Source: Guillardia theta CCMP2712
Taxonomy: Eukaryota; Cryptophyceae; Pyrenomonadales; Geminigeraceae
Assembly: GCF_000315625.1 (NCBI RefSeq)
Contig: NW_005434618.1
Location: 145,038 to 209,037 of the forward strand
Direction: 5' to 3'
DNA: 64,000 bases
Shown here: one piece after another, positions 22,954 through 33,744 of the stretch
Numbering within the stretch: the stretch's first letter is position 1
Layout: every line of letters begins with the position of its first letter
Program-made: the position numbers and the translations under genes
The notes under the pieces: generated by a model
What the model was told of the DNA's origin: nothing
Database searches by the model: none
Seen by the model: the letters and a program-made list of their open reading frames with translations, nothing else

Positions 22954-24016
22954 CCTCACTGGCGAATTGACCAGTCTTAAGGAGCAGGGAGATGCCTGAG
23001 GGAAGAAGGTAGGGAAGAAGTGTGCGCGATGAAGTTGGAAGTGGAGATGAGAATGCGTGAGTACGCAAGACTGAAAGGGTAGAGGAGGTGGCGGATGAAG
23101 CTGTCTGGGGAAGTAGGGGGCGGGGAATGAAGGGGGTAGGAGCAACGATGGAACCAGAGTACATATGATTATCTATGGAGGGGTGGGTGTAAGGGTTTCT
23201 ACATCAAAGGTAGGGTCATTCTATAGGGTGGGGTAGGGGTGATTGAGCACTCTTGGGGGTATGCAGCATGGGTACAAGTGTAAATAAGCGAACGAAATAA
23301 GCTGGATCATTTTCTTAGAGGGTGGGGTGGTCTGGTGACCTTGAGAATCTTCATAGAACAGGGGTAGGCAAAGCAGGGGTGGGGTGGCTCTGCGATCTAT
23401 TAAAAGGATGCGGTGGGGGGTGAGAGAATCGGGATTAGTAATTAAGGTGGGTGGGGTGATATTCTGGGATGGCTGCAGTTTTTGGATGCACGGAGAGCTA
23501 GGTAGTAGGTAGGGTACTCCTGCATGCGGTGAGGAGGCCAGGGGTAGAGCAGTGGAAATCGAGGGGTCGTCCGGTGTAGGATGAGAAATTGGTGGGGTGG
23601 GGTTGACCTGGTCAAAGCGTACAGATAGAGGTTTCATGAGTAGCGGTACAAACATGGGGACAGAGGGGGTAGTCGAACGTGTTATTTTTCCGGGGATGCG
23701 GACGCATTTCGCCTCCATAAATAGATGCATCCCTAGCACGAAATGATGCAGAGAACTCAGTTTGAACGGCCCGCCGACGGTCGGTGACCTTCACGGTCCG
23801 ATCACTGAGAGGTACCGTTTCGAAGTGCGGTACTGTCCGACGGTCACGGTGACTGGCAGGTCACAGAGTCTGCATGATCGGACAGCTTCACTACTTCAAG
23901 ATTTGTGTGGACCGTACTTGCGCGCCGCGGCTCGGCCAGGCGAAAACGTTCCAACAATTCTACTCGAGTTTTAGACATAACGTTGCCAAGTTGACGGCCT
24001 GGCGCAGCCTCACTGT
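22954..24016. other. Intergenic, G-rich strand-biased DNA
   Basis: About 23160-23720 is strongly G-rich on the plus strand, with many GGGGTGGGG and GGGGTAGG words. It yields only Pro-rich spurious frames on the minus strand. From about 23765 the composition becomes GC-balanced with many GGTCACGG- and GGTGACC-type words. No exon is supported. Confidence 0.6.
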
Positions 24017-26301
24017 TCAGTGGGCCCGGAAGAAGGGAGGGAAGCTAGGTGCCTCCCAGCGAACTCGACCAGCCGGGTAACCCTGGCGGGCCATAGCTCG
24101 TTCTTGCATCATCGCAGCGTATCTCGCACGCGCAATCTTCATCGCCTACGGTCGATCATCATCCATTTGCGAAGCAGCACATGGGCTCGTAATGCTTCTC
24201 TCTCACCTCATACTGACGATTCAACGCAGTCGCTTCGGCCACCAGGTTTCCAGCCAGTCGCTGCTCCCACTGCCAAAAGGTCAACCATGGGAGTCTGCGA
24301 CAAACTAGAGATGCACCTGTCGCTTTGCTCGCGCCTCTTGCCATGGCCAATGATTCACTTGCACGCCCAGCTCACCCAACTTCTTGCAACCAGGGACGTC
24401 AGAGGCACAGGTCTGCCGCAGCATATCATCAGCTCTGCCGACAAATGACACTGCAGTCAGTGAACTCACGACTGGATTTGATTCTGTCTGGTTCAGCGAC
24501 TGTGTATGAAAGATGCCAAGCTGAGCATCAGCGTCCGCTAACTTGCTCATGTCCTGTGAGTCGGCCTGAAACCCCAACGTCAGCAACAAAGCTATGGATT
24601 CGAAAGAGAAACAAGGACAAAAGGAAAAGGATGGAGGGTGAAATGGCAACAGCACGAATGTAAACAAGAAATCGAAGGAAGAGATTTGCAGAAGATAATT
24701 ACGAACAAGCTCTAGGACGGGCAGGAGCAAGGGGCACAAGAGGAAACGAAAATGAAGATAAAGATGGCTGTCGAAGACAAGGTCATAGCGAATACCCGAA
24801 GCTTCTGTGCAACTCCTCGCTCCCATTCTCTTGTTCCCTTAGCGAAAATGGCTCCAGGCTTGCAATCGATGCCTTTGCACGCCTCCCACGGCCATTGATC
24901 AACAGCAATGCCTGTTTTGATCTAGTAAGCATCTAATACAATATTTACGGGAAAGTAGAAATTGCACACCGTGCTGCTTCTCGAGGTATTCTGTGTTGTC
25001 AGGAGTCCAATACCACTTATTAAAGATCGAAAGTCTTGGTTGGCTCTCTGTGCTGTTGGTCGAATTTCCCGCATCAGCCAGTCTCTGCAGGGTTGCCAAC
25101 TTCTCGAGGTCAAAGGAACCAGCCTGACTTATCACATAAGATGAACAGCCAGACTGTAGTAAGGAAAAGAAGAAGAAAAAAAGCAACCTGAAGTGATTGC
25201 GACAATTTCTCTTCGATGTTTGCACCAGACACACCAGATCTTGACAGCTGCTGTAGCATGGAGGCATCTTGAGCCAAGAGAACCGCTGCCTGCTTCGCTT
25301 TCGCTCCCACTCCCTGTTTCCACGGCCAGTCATAAACATTCACTCCTTTGCCTGTACACACGTTCATTGAGTTGAAGGCAAGTCAACATTGAAATTTTGA
25401 TGCCCACCAGGTGAATTTGCAGATTGTGATGCAAGTTTGTTGCAGTTAGGCGTGTCTTCACTGCATTTGTCGTTGTGTCCGTTCCACGGAGTGTCGAGAC
25501 CCCAAGCTCCTGGAGGAATTCAACATCATCAAGGTGGCCCAAGACAGAAATCGATACCTGCAGGTTGCCCGGCAGAAGCTTGTCCTTCCAACTGTTGAAC
25601 ATGATTCCTCCTGCCCATACTTTGACGATTGATCTTGTCAGCACGCGACTTCTCGAGAGCAGCGAGGGCTTGTTTGTTGAGCAGGGGGTTCGAATGCGGC
25701 ACATCTTGAAATGCGTGCATGAGGTCTCCCACAACAGATTCTTCATCCTACAAACGAATTTAACCAAAACCTGCCAAAAGCATCTACCTTGAACCTTTTG
25801 CTGTCCTCTGGCCGCTTGCTGCCATGGCCAATGATCGACATCGATGCCAGCCTTCCCCAACCTACTTCGGGGCATTCTGCGTGCAATCATCCTGAGGAAA
25901 CAGATTTTTGAGTTGGAACTCTTTGGAATCCTCCCAATCAACAGATCAGTACCTCAGGTCCTGTGTCTTGCGGTGCTGCAGGACAGGTCGGGGCTTCAGC
26001 ACAGACTGCCGGCTGATCGGATCAACTTTGACAGACAAAATTTTGCTCGTTGGCTCTGTTTGATCAGACAGCATGTTCTCAAATTTCGACACCCAGTTGC
26101 CATTCTGTTCCAACTTGGTTGGATGGCTGTAGGAGTGAAGAAGGACGGCTACAATCACAACGCTACCAAGAGCGAAAGCCAAGGCATGACGACGAGATTG
26201 AGCTGGCCCTTTCTGTGGAAGAGAGGTCAGATAACTCCTGCACTAAAAATGAGACTTGCCTCGCTATCGAGAGACAGCGTCCCATAGGACTTCAACAGCA
26301 T
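24017..26301 (-). CDS. Membrane-anchored protein with repeated WPW motifs
   Basis: The start ATG at 26301 opens exon 1 (MLLKSYGTLSLDSE). It appears to end at a GC donor (GAG/GCAAGT) and joins in phase to KGPAQSRRHALAFALG. A basic stretch followed by one hydrophobic helix (ALAFALGSVVIVAVLLH) predicts a type II membrane or signal-anchor protein. The rest has four spaced copies of a G-(I/V)-x-V-x-x-WPW motif: GIDVDHWPWQQAA (about 25840), GVNVYDWPWKQG (about 25330), GIAVDQWPWEAC (about 24890) and GVQVNHWPWQEA (about 24360). The spacing is about 500 bp. Each motif sits near an exon end and is followed by Gln/Lys-rich helical text. A related DTPWNGHNDKC occurs near 25490. The last exon ends FPPFFRAH at 24017. 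I do not recognise the family. Repetition of exon pairs suggests tandem exon duplication. Confidence 0.6.
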
Positions 26302-26938
26302 AGCCTAGCGGTGTATGTCAAAACAAGTCATTTCTTCTTGGAAGAGAAAATGAGACTGATCGTTAATGACACGGAAGAACACGAAAGGAACGCCCAACAT
26401 CACTTGCTTCGTCTTCCACAACACATGAGCGAGAGGAGGTGGTCATTTAAGCAGTCTAGCGGGCTACAATGCTTCATGCTCTGTGAAGTGGGTCTCAATA
26501 TCCACATATATGAACTAAGGTTGCAAAGTTCCTCCACTATATTGCCCTCTTCTCCACTCCAGTCCACTCTTCTCCCCTCGCATCCCTTCCCCTTCTTCTC
26601 TCCTCCCCTTTCTTCCCCTCCTCCCTTATCCTTCCCCATCCCTCCCTGTCCCTTTCCCTTTCGCTTCCTCTTCCTCTTCCCTCCTCCATTCTCCTTCCCT
26701 CAACCCTTGTCAATCCTCCATTGATCTGCCTCTTCGGGGACGGGAGGAAGGCAAACCGGGCCAGGCGAATACTCCCAGTTCCCACTTTATTATTATCCCA
26801 CATCTGCCTTCATTATCAATCGTGAGGGGGGCTCGGATCCAATTCTATATTGGTAGGTACAGGAATGAAGGAAGGTGACAGGCGTGGAGGTCAAGGAAAG
26901 GGAGGTTGAGGAAGTGAAGCGACAAGTCCACGTTCATC
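26302..26938. other. Intergenic, pyrimidine-rich promoter interval
   Basis: Separates two divergent genes. About 26540-26710 is an almost pure CT tract (CTTCCCCTCC-type words). Frames through it are low-complexity. No exon was seen. Confidence 0.6.
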
Positions 26939-28623
26939 ATGTCCGGTCCTGCCAAGGCTTTCTTGTTGTTCAGCCTGTCTCTGTCCTTGGTGGATGTGCT
27001 TGGAGACAATCCGACTGGGAGGTCGGAGACATATGTGTCTCCTCTGATTCCTGGAACGGACAAAATTACCTTGATGCAACATGACCTCCAACACCAGCCA
27101 GCCAAGGCTAAAACCTTGCGATCTTGGCTTGACCTGAGCAACAGGAAAACCTCAGCTCGATCGAGTGTCCTTTTGGAACACCCCCAGACACAGAAGCTTG
27201 GACAGGGCGTGAGTGACAGCAAGCGTATTGTGCTGGAAGGTACGAACTCAACACAAGATTCGAAGACAGAAGAGCAGGAGAACAAGAAGCAGGACGAAGA
27301 AGATAAAGTTCGTCTTGGGATTGAAGGAGCCTCGGAGAAAGATCGTTCCAGCGAGATATGGAGGTGCCCTCACATACCTCATGTTGATCCCTCCAAGATG
27401 AGTCAGCCCAATGTATCAGTCGGTATGTACATTTTAAATCTGCATGCAGAAGATAGGGGTCTCTCCACAGGAGAGTTCTTTGCAGACTTCCTTCTGTTCC
27501 TACGGCAGAAGGACAAGCCTCTCACTCAGTTTGATGGCATGCAACCGATCGACGAGCTGGCGTTTACCAACGCCATGTCCATCGACTCGATCTCCCAGTA
27601 TGGCAAGGGCGTCAGGAGAGTCGCCGGGAAGTTCTTCTTCTCGCCCGATCTCCGATGGTATCCGTTTGACAAGCAGTACCTGGAGATTGTTCTCGAGCAG
27701 TTCAAATCGCCTGTCACCCTCTGGGTATTTGTGCCTGATGCCGATCTCAATGGAATGAGCCCTTCCATTCGCTTCCCTGGTTGGCAGACTTCTCTACGTC
27801 AGTCGCCGACTTCTCTCTACGCCAACTGCAGAGCTAGGGTATCGGAAGGTGGTACAGTTTGCCGTGAGCAGGCTGATCTTTTGTTTAGGTCAGCACAAAG
27901 GTATATCCAGGAGCGAGCAGCGACGAGCAGAGCAGCTCAAGCAACATTACCTTCTCCAGGTTCACATTCAGTATCGCAGTGCAGCGCCCGATCTATGAAG
28001 GAGTTATCACCAAGTTCGTTCCTCCTTTCGTCATGCTGGCTCCAACCTTGTACTCCTTCTGGCTGGATCCCACTGTCAACTGGTCGATCCGCATCACCAT
28101 GGGATCGGGGGGATTGATATCTATTGTTTTCTTCCACAGCTCAATCTCGAATCAGGTGTGCAAGTTTATTCTGTCGCTTAGCAGAGAAGTGAAGGAGTTT
28201 GAGCGCAGATGCCCCCGGTCAATTATTTGACGATTTTTGACAAGTACATCTTCTGTGTTTACATTTGTATCTTCTTGCAGCTGCTCTCCAATTTCGTTGT
28301 GATTGTCCTTTTTCGTCGGGAAGCCGAATACAAAGAAGAAGTCTCGCCTCTGCTCAGATCTACATTGTGTACAGTATCCATATGGACCGGTTTTATTCTT
28401 TTCTTTGGGTTGTTTGCGATTATCTTACCTTTATGGTACGTGGCTTCGTGAAATGCCTTTCATATACGCTGACTTCCATTTTCGATTCTTCTTGGGCTTG
28501 AAAAAAAGGATGATTCTTGAATCCTTTGAGGTGTGTGAATGCCATGACACTCATGTTTTGTCTCATATCTCGCAGATCATTTTGGGTCTCATGATTGCTG
28601 TCATTGCAGCCTCCTTGTGGTAG
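26939..28623 (+). CDS. Pentameric ligand-gated ion channel (Cys-loop superfamily, no Cys-loop)
   Basis: Starts at the ATG at 26939 with a signal peptide (AFLLFSLSLSLVDVLG), then about 120 charged, low-complexity residues. The ligand-binding domain follows: SVGMYILNLHAEDR, FFADFLLFLR, then VAGKFFFSPDLRWYPFDKQ and YLEIVLEQ. The YPFDKQ motif is the conserved loop centre, but the two flanking cysteines of animal receptors are absent, as in prokaryotic channels. After short introns come TM1 (VQRPIYEGVITKFVPPFVML), TM2 (WSIRITMGSGGLISIVFF), TM3 (YLTIFDKYIFCVYICIFLQL) and a final TM4 (IILGLMIAVIAASLW), with a stop at 28621-28623. It should form a homopentameric channel opened by an unknown small ligand at the cell surface or an internal membrane. 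The short cytoplasmic loop also fits the prokaryotic-like group. Confidence 0.85.
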
Positions 28624-28714
28624 ATTGGTTGCCAGTCGCTTGGTTCCCCCAAGTAATTTCCTCTCAGGATCCTCAGCATTTACGCGGATGCAAAAGCTGC
28701 AGCTCAGGGTTATG

Positions 28715-29011
28715 TCAATATGAATTTTGCGAACAGTTAAAGCAAACGTCTTGTGAGAGGTTCGTGATGAGCAAGCTTTGAGTATTCTCGCTCTGATCTT
28801 GTACTTGTGCGAACAGCTTCTGAGCCACTCGTGAAATACTAGGGTGCAGCATTTGAAGAAGATCAGCAGTGTAATTGGCCAGCAAACCATCGACCAACGA
28901 AATGTAGTCGAGTGCCTGTTCAATATCAGATAAGTTTGAATCCTGATTTATTGTACAAATGCCTTTGATCAGATACGTCCACAAGCTACACTTATCATAA
29001 CGAAAAAGCAC
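28715..29011 (-). CDS. Possible small exon or gene of unknown function
   Basis: The open frame contains a plausible helical stretch (ALDYISLVDGLLANYTADLL, then SISRVAQKLFAQVQDQ). It is preceded by a good 3' splice site (TATTGAACAG near 28922) and lies between two convergent gene ends. No ATG start or upstream exon could be placed with confidence. It could be a short gene, or unspliced downstream DNA of the transporter gene. Confidence 0.3.
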   Translation of the reverse strand: MLFRYDKCSLWTYLIKGICTINQDSNLSDIEQALDYISLVDGLLANYTADLLQMLHPSISRVAQKLFAQVQDQSENTQSLLITNLSQDVCFNCSQNSY

Positions 29012-29048
29012 TCTATCTTACCATTAATTGTACTACATCAATCGTAAT

Positions 29049-31278
29049 CTATTCATTTTCACTCTCGGAAACATCATCTATTGTGAGCTGAAATGAATCG
29101 GCCTCGACGTCTCTCTGTTCTCCCTACACGATTCGTCAGCAGAGCTGTGCACACGCTGCAATACACTCACCCGCAAAAGTCGCGCTTCTGAGTATCGCAC
29201 TGGAAAATTACATTCTTCGTCGACATGGCCGTGTGCCTGATGAGCGTAATGTTCGATAATGCGCAATCTCTTCCTTCCAAGAGGGCTAGCCGCACTGAAA
29301 CAAGTAATCATTAGAAACATTCTGGTGCTGATCATGGTCGACACACTTGTAGTCCTCCAGCATCTTCGGGTTCATATGCGAGTTTCGCAAGGGACTCTCC
29401 TTGAGCACATGACAAACAGGGTCGTCTATCTGTACTTCTGCCTTGCTGGGAGCAAAGTCTGGACCCAGAGGGTCTGATTGAGTTCCATCATCACGATTGG
29501 ATTCAAAATCTGAACATGACGCCACTTCCTTCTCCAGGAGGACACACATAGCGTTCTTGGGTTCAGTAGCTGACCAGTCCCCTTCTGACAAAGTAACATC
29601 TTGAGCGTCGTGAGGCTTTCCCGAAAATTTTCTCATCTCGTTTTCATTGGGCTTCAAACTGCTGCTTTCGAATCTTTCTAAACCTTCCACAGCTTCTGGA
29701 AGCTGTGATCATTATATCAGTAAACTGAGTGCAACATTTCCAGTGCTCTGCTCACCCCAAATCCTTCTTCCTCGAACTTTTGATTAATCAACCAAACCCC
29801 CATGAAAGTTATGATGATTCCACAACCTGCGCATTGTCAGCAGGTCATTCATTCTCGATTTTATTTTCGTCTTACCAAAAAGAAAGCTTTTCCACCATTC
29901 TCCAAAATCAACTTCAAGGTACAGCACCATACCAGCAGATATTGTTGAAAGCGTAAATGTGACTGCAGGATAAATGATATTCAGGGATCTTCGAATCTAC
30001 GAACTCAGCAGCTTACCATAGTAGACTGGAACAACTTGTTGAGCTCCAAATCCCATCATCGCTCTGGTTGTTCATTGGTTAGGCAAGATAAATTAAAATA
30101 GCCTCACACTTATTGAGATATTTCATTTGCATAATGATGGAGACGATTGCTCCGAAGATTAAAAGGTAAACAAGCCAACAATGAGCTGATCATTCACATG
30201 GTCACAAAAAATGATATACAGGTATCAAAATTTGAATACCTCCAGTAAACGGAACGAAATCACCGACTAGAAGGCTTTTAACACTGAGAGAAACCTGAAT
30301 TGAGGATAAATGGTTCCACTTTGGTTATGCTTTGCATATATATACCCCTTTTGCCGACATGACCGTCACAATACCAAAGAGTCCACAAAGCAGCACGAAA
30401 AACACCACATTCTTTTCTCTTTGTCTTTCGCTGATTGCAAATCTGAGAAGAATTCGATGTCATTCAGTATCGAGGGAACTGGTCGATCAGCGAATACCGT
30501 GAAATGCAGGGGTTGGCGACATAGCCAGCAAGCAAGAGCACGCAGAGCAGATATATTCCTGAACGCAAATTGACTAGCATGTCATACAAGAAACCATCCC
30601 CTTCTAAAAGCAATAATGATTACTGAGTAACAAAGTGAACAAAGATCAATTGTACCGTCTGCGGATTTGCTTGATATGCTTCTTGGTGCAAACAGTATCA
30701 CTAACATAGCTCCCCCCAGGGCAAAGAAGACTCCAAGTATGTTTCGGTAGGTCAACTTCTCTTTCAATATCGTTCTTGCCTGCAATGCGCTTTTCAGCAT
30801 TTTGAAAGTCTTTTGGCTTCTGTGATAACCAGGATACAGTTACTTATTACAGCAACGGCCCCCAGAGGCGATATCAACGATGCTGGTGCTAAGCCATACC
30901 TATTGACATGGGTCATTGTAAAATCTAGACCCAAAATCTCCATCAAGTCTTAAAATTCAGAGCATAACACATGACATTACTTACGCAAAGAAATTTCCTA
31001 CTTCTCCAATCCCCATAAGAGCCATCCCTGCCCACCACAACGGCAAACGCGTATAATGAATTATTGTCTCTGAAGATTCATTTCGTCGATGAGCGATCTT
31101 TTGCAACTGGAATGACAAACTGAATGAAAATCAGCTTCTGTTGGTGATAGCAGATCGGAAAGTACCTGATGAGGAAGTTTCCTACGGATGCTACAATCGC
31201 TCCGACTGCTGGGTTTGAACCATCCGCCGAGGAGGATGAGCTTGACGATCTTCTTAATTCTAGGAAAAATTGCTCCAT
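29049..31278 (-). CDS. NIPA-type magnesium transporter (DMT superfamily)
   Basis: Starts at 31278 with a short acidic/Ser-rich head, then helices split over many small exons: NPAVGAIVASVGNFLI; WWAGMALMGIGEVGNFFAYG followed by LAPASLISPLGAVAVI (about 30880-31050); LKEKLTYRNILGVFFALGGA and MLVILFAPRS (about 30680-30760); LRSGIYLLCVLLLAGYVA (about 30540); VVFFVLLCGLFGIVTVMSAK (about 30380); and a QQVVPVYYG exon (about 30030). The GxGEVGNFxAYG...SLxxPLGA and LxEKL...LGxxFxxxGxxLVxxxAP patterns are diagnostic for the NIPA family. NIPA proteins carry Mg2+ across plasma or endosomal membranes. The C-terminal exons form a long hydrophilic tail, ending in an acidic QLTIDDVSESENE at the stop at 29049. 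The tail may be regulatory. Confidence 0.8.
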
Positions 31279-32228
31279 CTCTTCACTTGAATCAACAAAA
31301 TCAGAAAAAGTTACTAGACAGGGTGATGCGTGCAGACCGAGGTTGTCATGGTATCAAAATCCCGAGATCAGCAACATATCAGGGTGTAGGTCACGAGCTG
31401 TAGATTCCCGTCAGGTCATATCAAATACTTTCACTAGAAGAAATTCTGGTGCAAGCATTTTTTGGATGGTATATATCGAACAGGCAAAGTCGTGCTTTAC
31501 AGGATCGGGAAGCAGCATGTTCAGGCCCGATAGTCAAAATATCTGAGGACAAAAGCACCAGGCTCTACTATGGGCATGGCAGAAGATGGTGAGAAGAGGA
31601 AGTTTATGATATCATGAGAGGCATGTACAAACGATCAGAGGGGAGGTGGCAGATGAAGCATCTGCTGATCATCTCAGAGCACAAGATGCTCCGCCCAACT
31701 TCATGACGGCAGAAAAGGTAACCACACCAGGAGCAACACCTCTCCTCAATTGTTTCATCTGGCTCCCAATACTTGGCCCAAAACTTTAAGATTCAAGATC
31801 ATCCATTCACTATGATGGAATCAGGAGGCTGGGGTAGTGCAAAATCGCGGCACCCTACCCACCCCGTCACTGGGAGAGCTGTTTTCAGGGCCACACACGG
31901 GACTCGATGAAGAGCCTCAGATCGCCTCTGAGGTCCCATAGCGGCCAGCACACGAAGAGTGGCTGACCATCCGCGGCCTGCTGGAGAGGGTAGTCGATTG
32001 TCAACTTCACTGGTGAGTTATTAGAAAAACGGGCCCGGAGTGGGGGTGGGGGGTTGTTGGCCGAAGTAAACAACAGCAGTGCTCGGAGGCCGAACACTAG
32101 GGTCCTACTTGCGGCATACCGTTACTAAACGTTGAACGCGGGTTGTGATGGCACACGCCGGTAGCAATCGGACTGACCTCAGAGTCGGCAAACTAAACCC
32201 TGAACTAAACCTGTGTTGGGTTGGCGCA
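31279..32228. other. Intergenic region between divergent transporter and PEX16 genes
   Basis: No supported gene. A minus-strand open frame at 31885-32097 has protein-like text (PLFVCWPLWDLRGDLRL), but no start, splice context or neighbour supports it. A G-rich run lies near 32040-32055. Confidence 0.5.
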
Positions 32229-33525
32229 ATGATGGCAGAGGAGGTTTGGGGACGGGAACCTACATGGCGGGAAGTAATGAGAGCTTCCTCGTCGCTTGCA
32301 CCTCAACTCGTAGACTATCTCCGACTGGTCTGCTCATGTTAAGTCTTTACTTCATACTGATACAGATCTAGGGAACGCTGCTAATGCCGGACAACAGTGG
32401 TGGCGAGGTCTCGTCGGAGGGGTTGCACACATGCGTATCTGTCATATCTCTTTACTCAGACGTCATAGAGAGCAGTAGAGGAAATGCTCTAACACGGTAG
32501 ATGAACCTTCATAGTATGGCTTGTGAATGTCTTTATGACTGTCTCAGGTGTAAGATGCAACGTCGATCAGGATTTATCTCAAACTCCAAGAGCGAAGTTC
32601 TCCTAGAATTTATTCGGCGTTTCGAGTTGATCTCTGAGATGCTCTGCGATCGAGCCCTGGCTAATCGGAAATTTATGCTCCTACTTATCATCGAATTAGC
32701 AAAGGCCTGTTGTAAGATACAAAACTGCAGGAAAGGCCGAGAGATAAACTACCGCTCCGATAGTCTTGGGCTAACAAGGGCACATCGTTTCCAGCTCTCA
32801 TGGTCACATGTGGATATACAGCGATTTAGATGGTGGCTTGCTGGATCGAGCATTCATGCTCTTCGCCCAGTTGTGTACCTGGCCCTTATGCAGAAGTTTG
32901 GCAACAAGTCATGGATTCCATGGATAACCTCCTTCTTTATCGATGCTCTTTCAGAAGCTCTGTCTACTCACCCAAACTTCCTTTCAAAGCAAACCATCAA
33001 GAATATGTCACATCAGAGCTTTCAAGGTTGTACCGTCGCTGATGACTCCAACAAACCCAAGTCCTACGGAACGAAGGAAATGGATACTTCACGTGAGCCA
33101 CAATCGTCTGAGGCATCTGAATTGGACCTTCAAGCTGTTGTGGACGATGAACCAAGAGTAGAGGGAACAAGAAGGGAAATGAAGGACTTGCACCGGCTGC
33201 AGATGAGGGCTGCAGCAATCGAGCTCATACTTCAAAAGGAAATCCAGAGGCGCCGTGGTCTACTTCTGCTTTACCTCTTCAGGCCTCCAGTGTTCCAGAC
33301 TCTCCTCGTGCCTCTGGTCCTGACCTTTGCTCTTACTTGGATTGTAAAATTCATTGACAATTTGCAGATCAAGCTCCTGCAAAGGCTGACCTCAAGAATA
33401 CCAATTTTGGGTGCTCTGATAGGTTTTGATTGTTGGAAGCGAATTTCCTTGACCACTAAGCAGGAGTTCTCCTCGAGATGCTGATGTCTTTGGGAAGATA
33501 CTATTTTTACACAGCTGGTACGTAG
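32229..33525 (+). CDS. PEX16: Peroxisome biogenesis factor PEX16
   Basis: Four exons: 32229-32327, about 32387-32497, about 32549-33422 and 33464-33525. All joins keep frame. Exon 1 reads MMAEEVWGREPTWREVMRAS; an in-frame start further upstream at 32145 is less likely. Exon 2 (LLMPDNSGGEVSSEGLHTCV then SVISLYSDVI) matches the N-terminal PEX16 pattern. The long exon has the family core: LLIIELAKACCKI, LRPVVYLALMQKFGNKSWIP and EIQRRRGLLLLYLFRPPVF. It continues LQRLTSRIPILGALIG, and the last exon ends LLEMLMSLGRYYFYTAGT, the usual PEX16 finish. PEX16 is an ER/peroxisomal membrane protein that recruits PEX3 and drives import of peroxisomal membrane proteins. The middle loop (about 33030-33180) is a variable hydrophilic insert. 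The call is firm, and it implies the host makes peroxisomes. Confidence 0.88.
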
Positions 33526-33744
33526 ACTGCGTCCTTGATGAGATTCACTAGAGTTGTATTGAAATATCACATTCATATGATTCCATATCTGAAAAGATCA
33601 GCACCTATCTACTCAACAACTCTCTTCTAGTCCCAGAAAAGTCATCAAGCAGCTCTCTCAATGTCAAAATCTACAATTCGAAATCTGATATTCGAGAAAC
33701 TCGATTCAAGAATCATGCTCCTTGGAAGTTCCTGATTAATCACG

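Noticed and set aside
31885-32097. Minus-strand frame with protein-like text (PLFVCWPLWDLRGDLRL)
   Set aside because: No start codon, splice partner or recognised domain; left as an unsupported possible exon.
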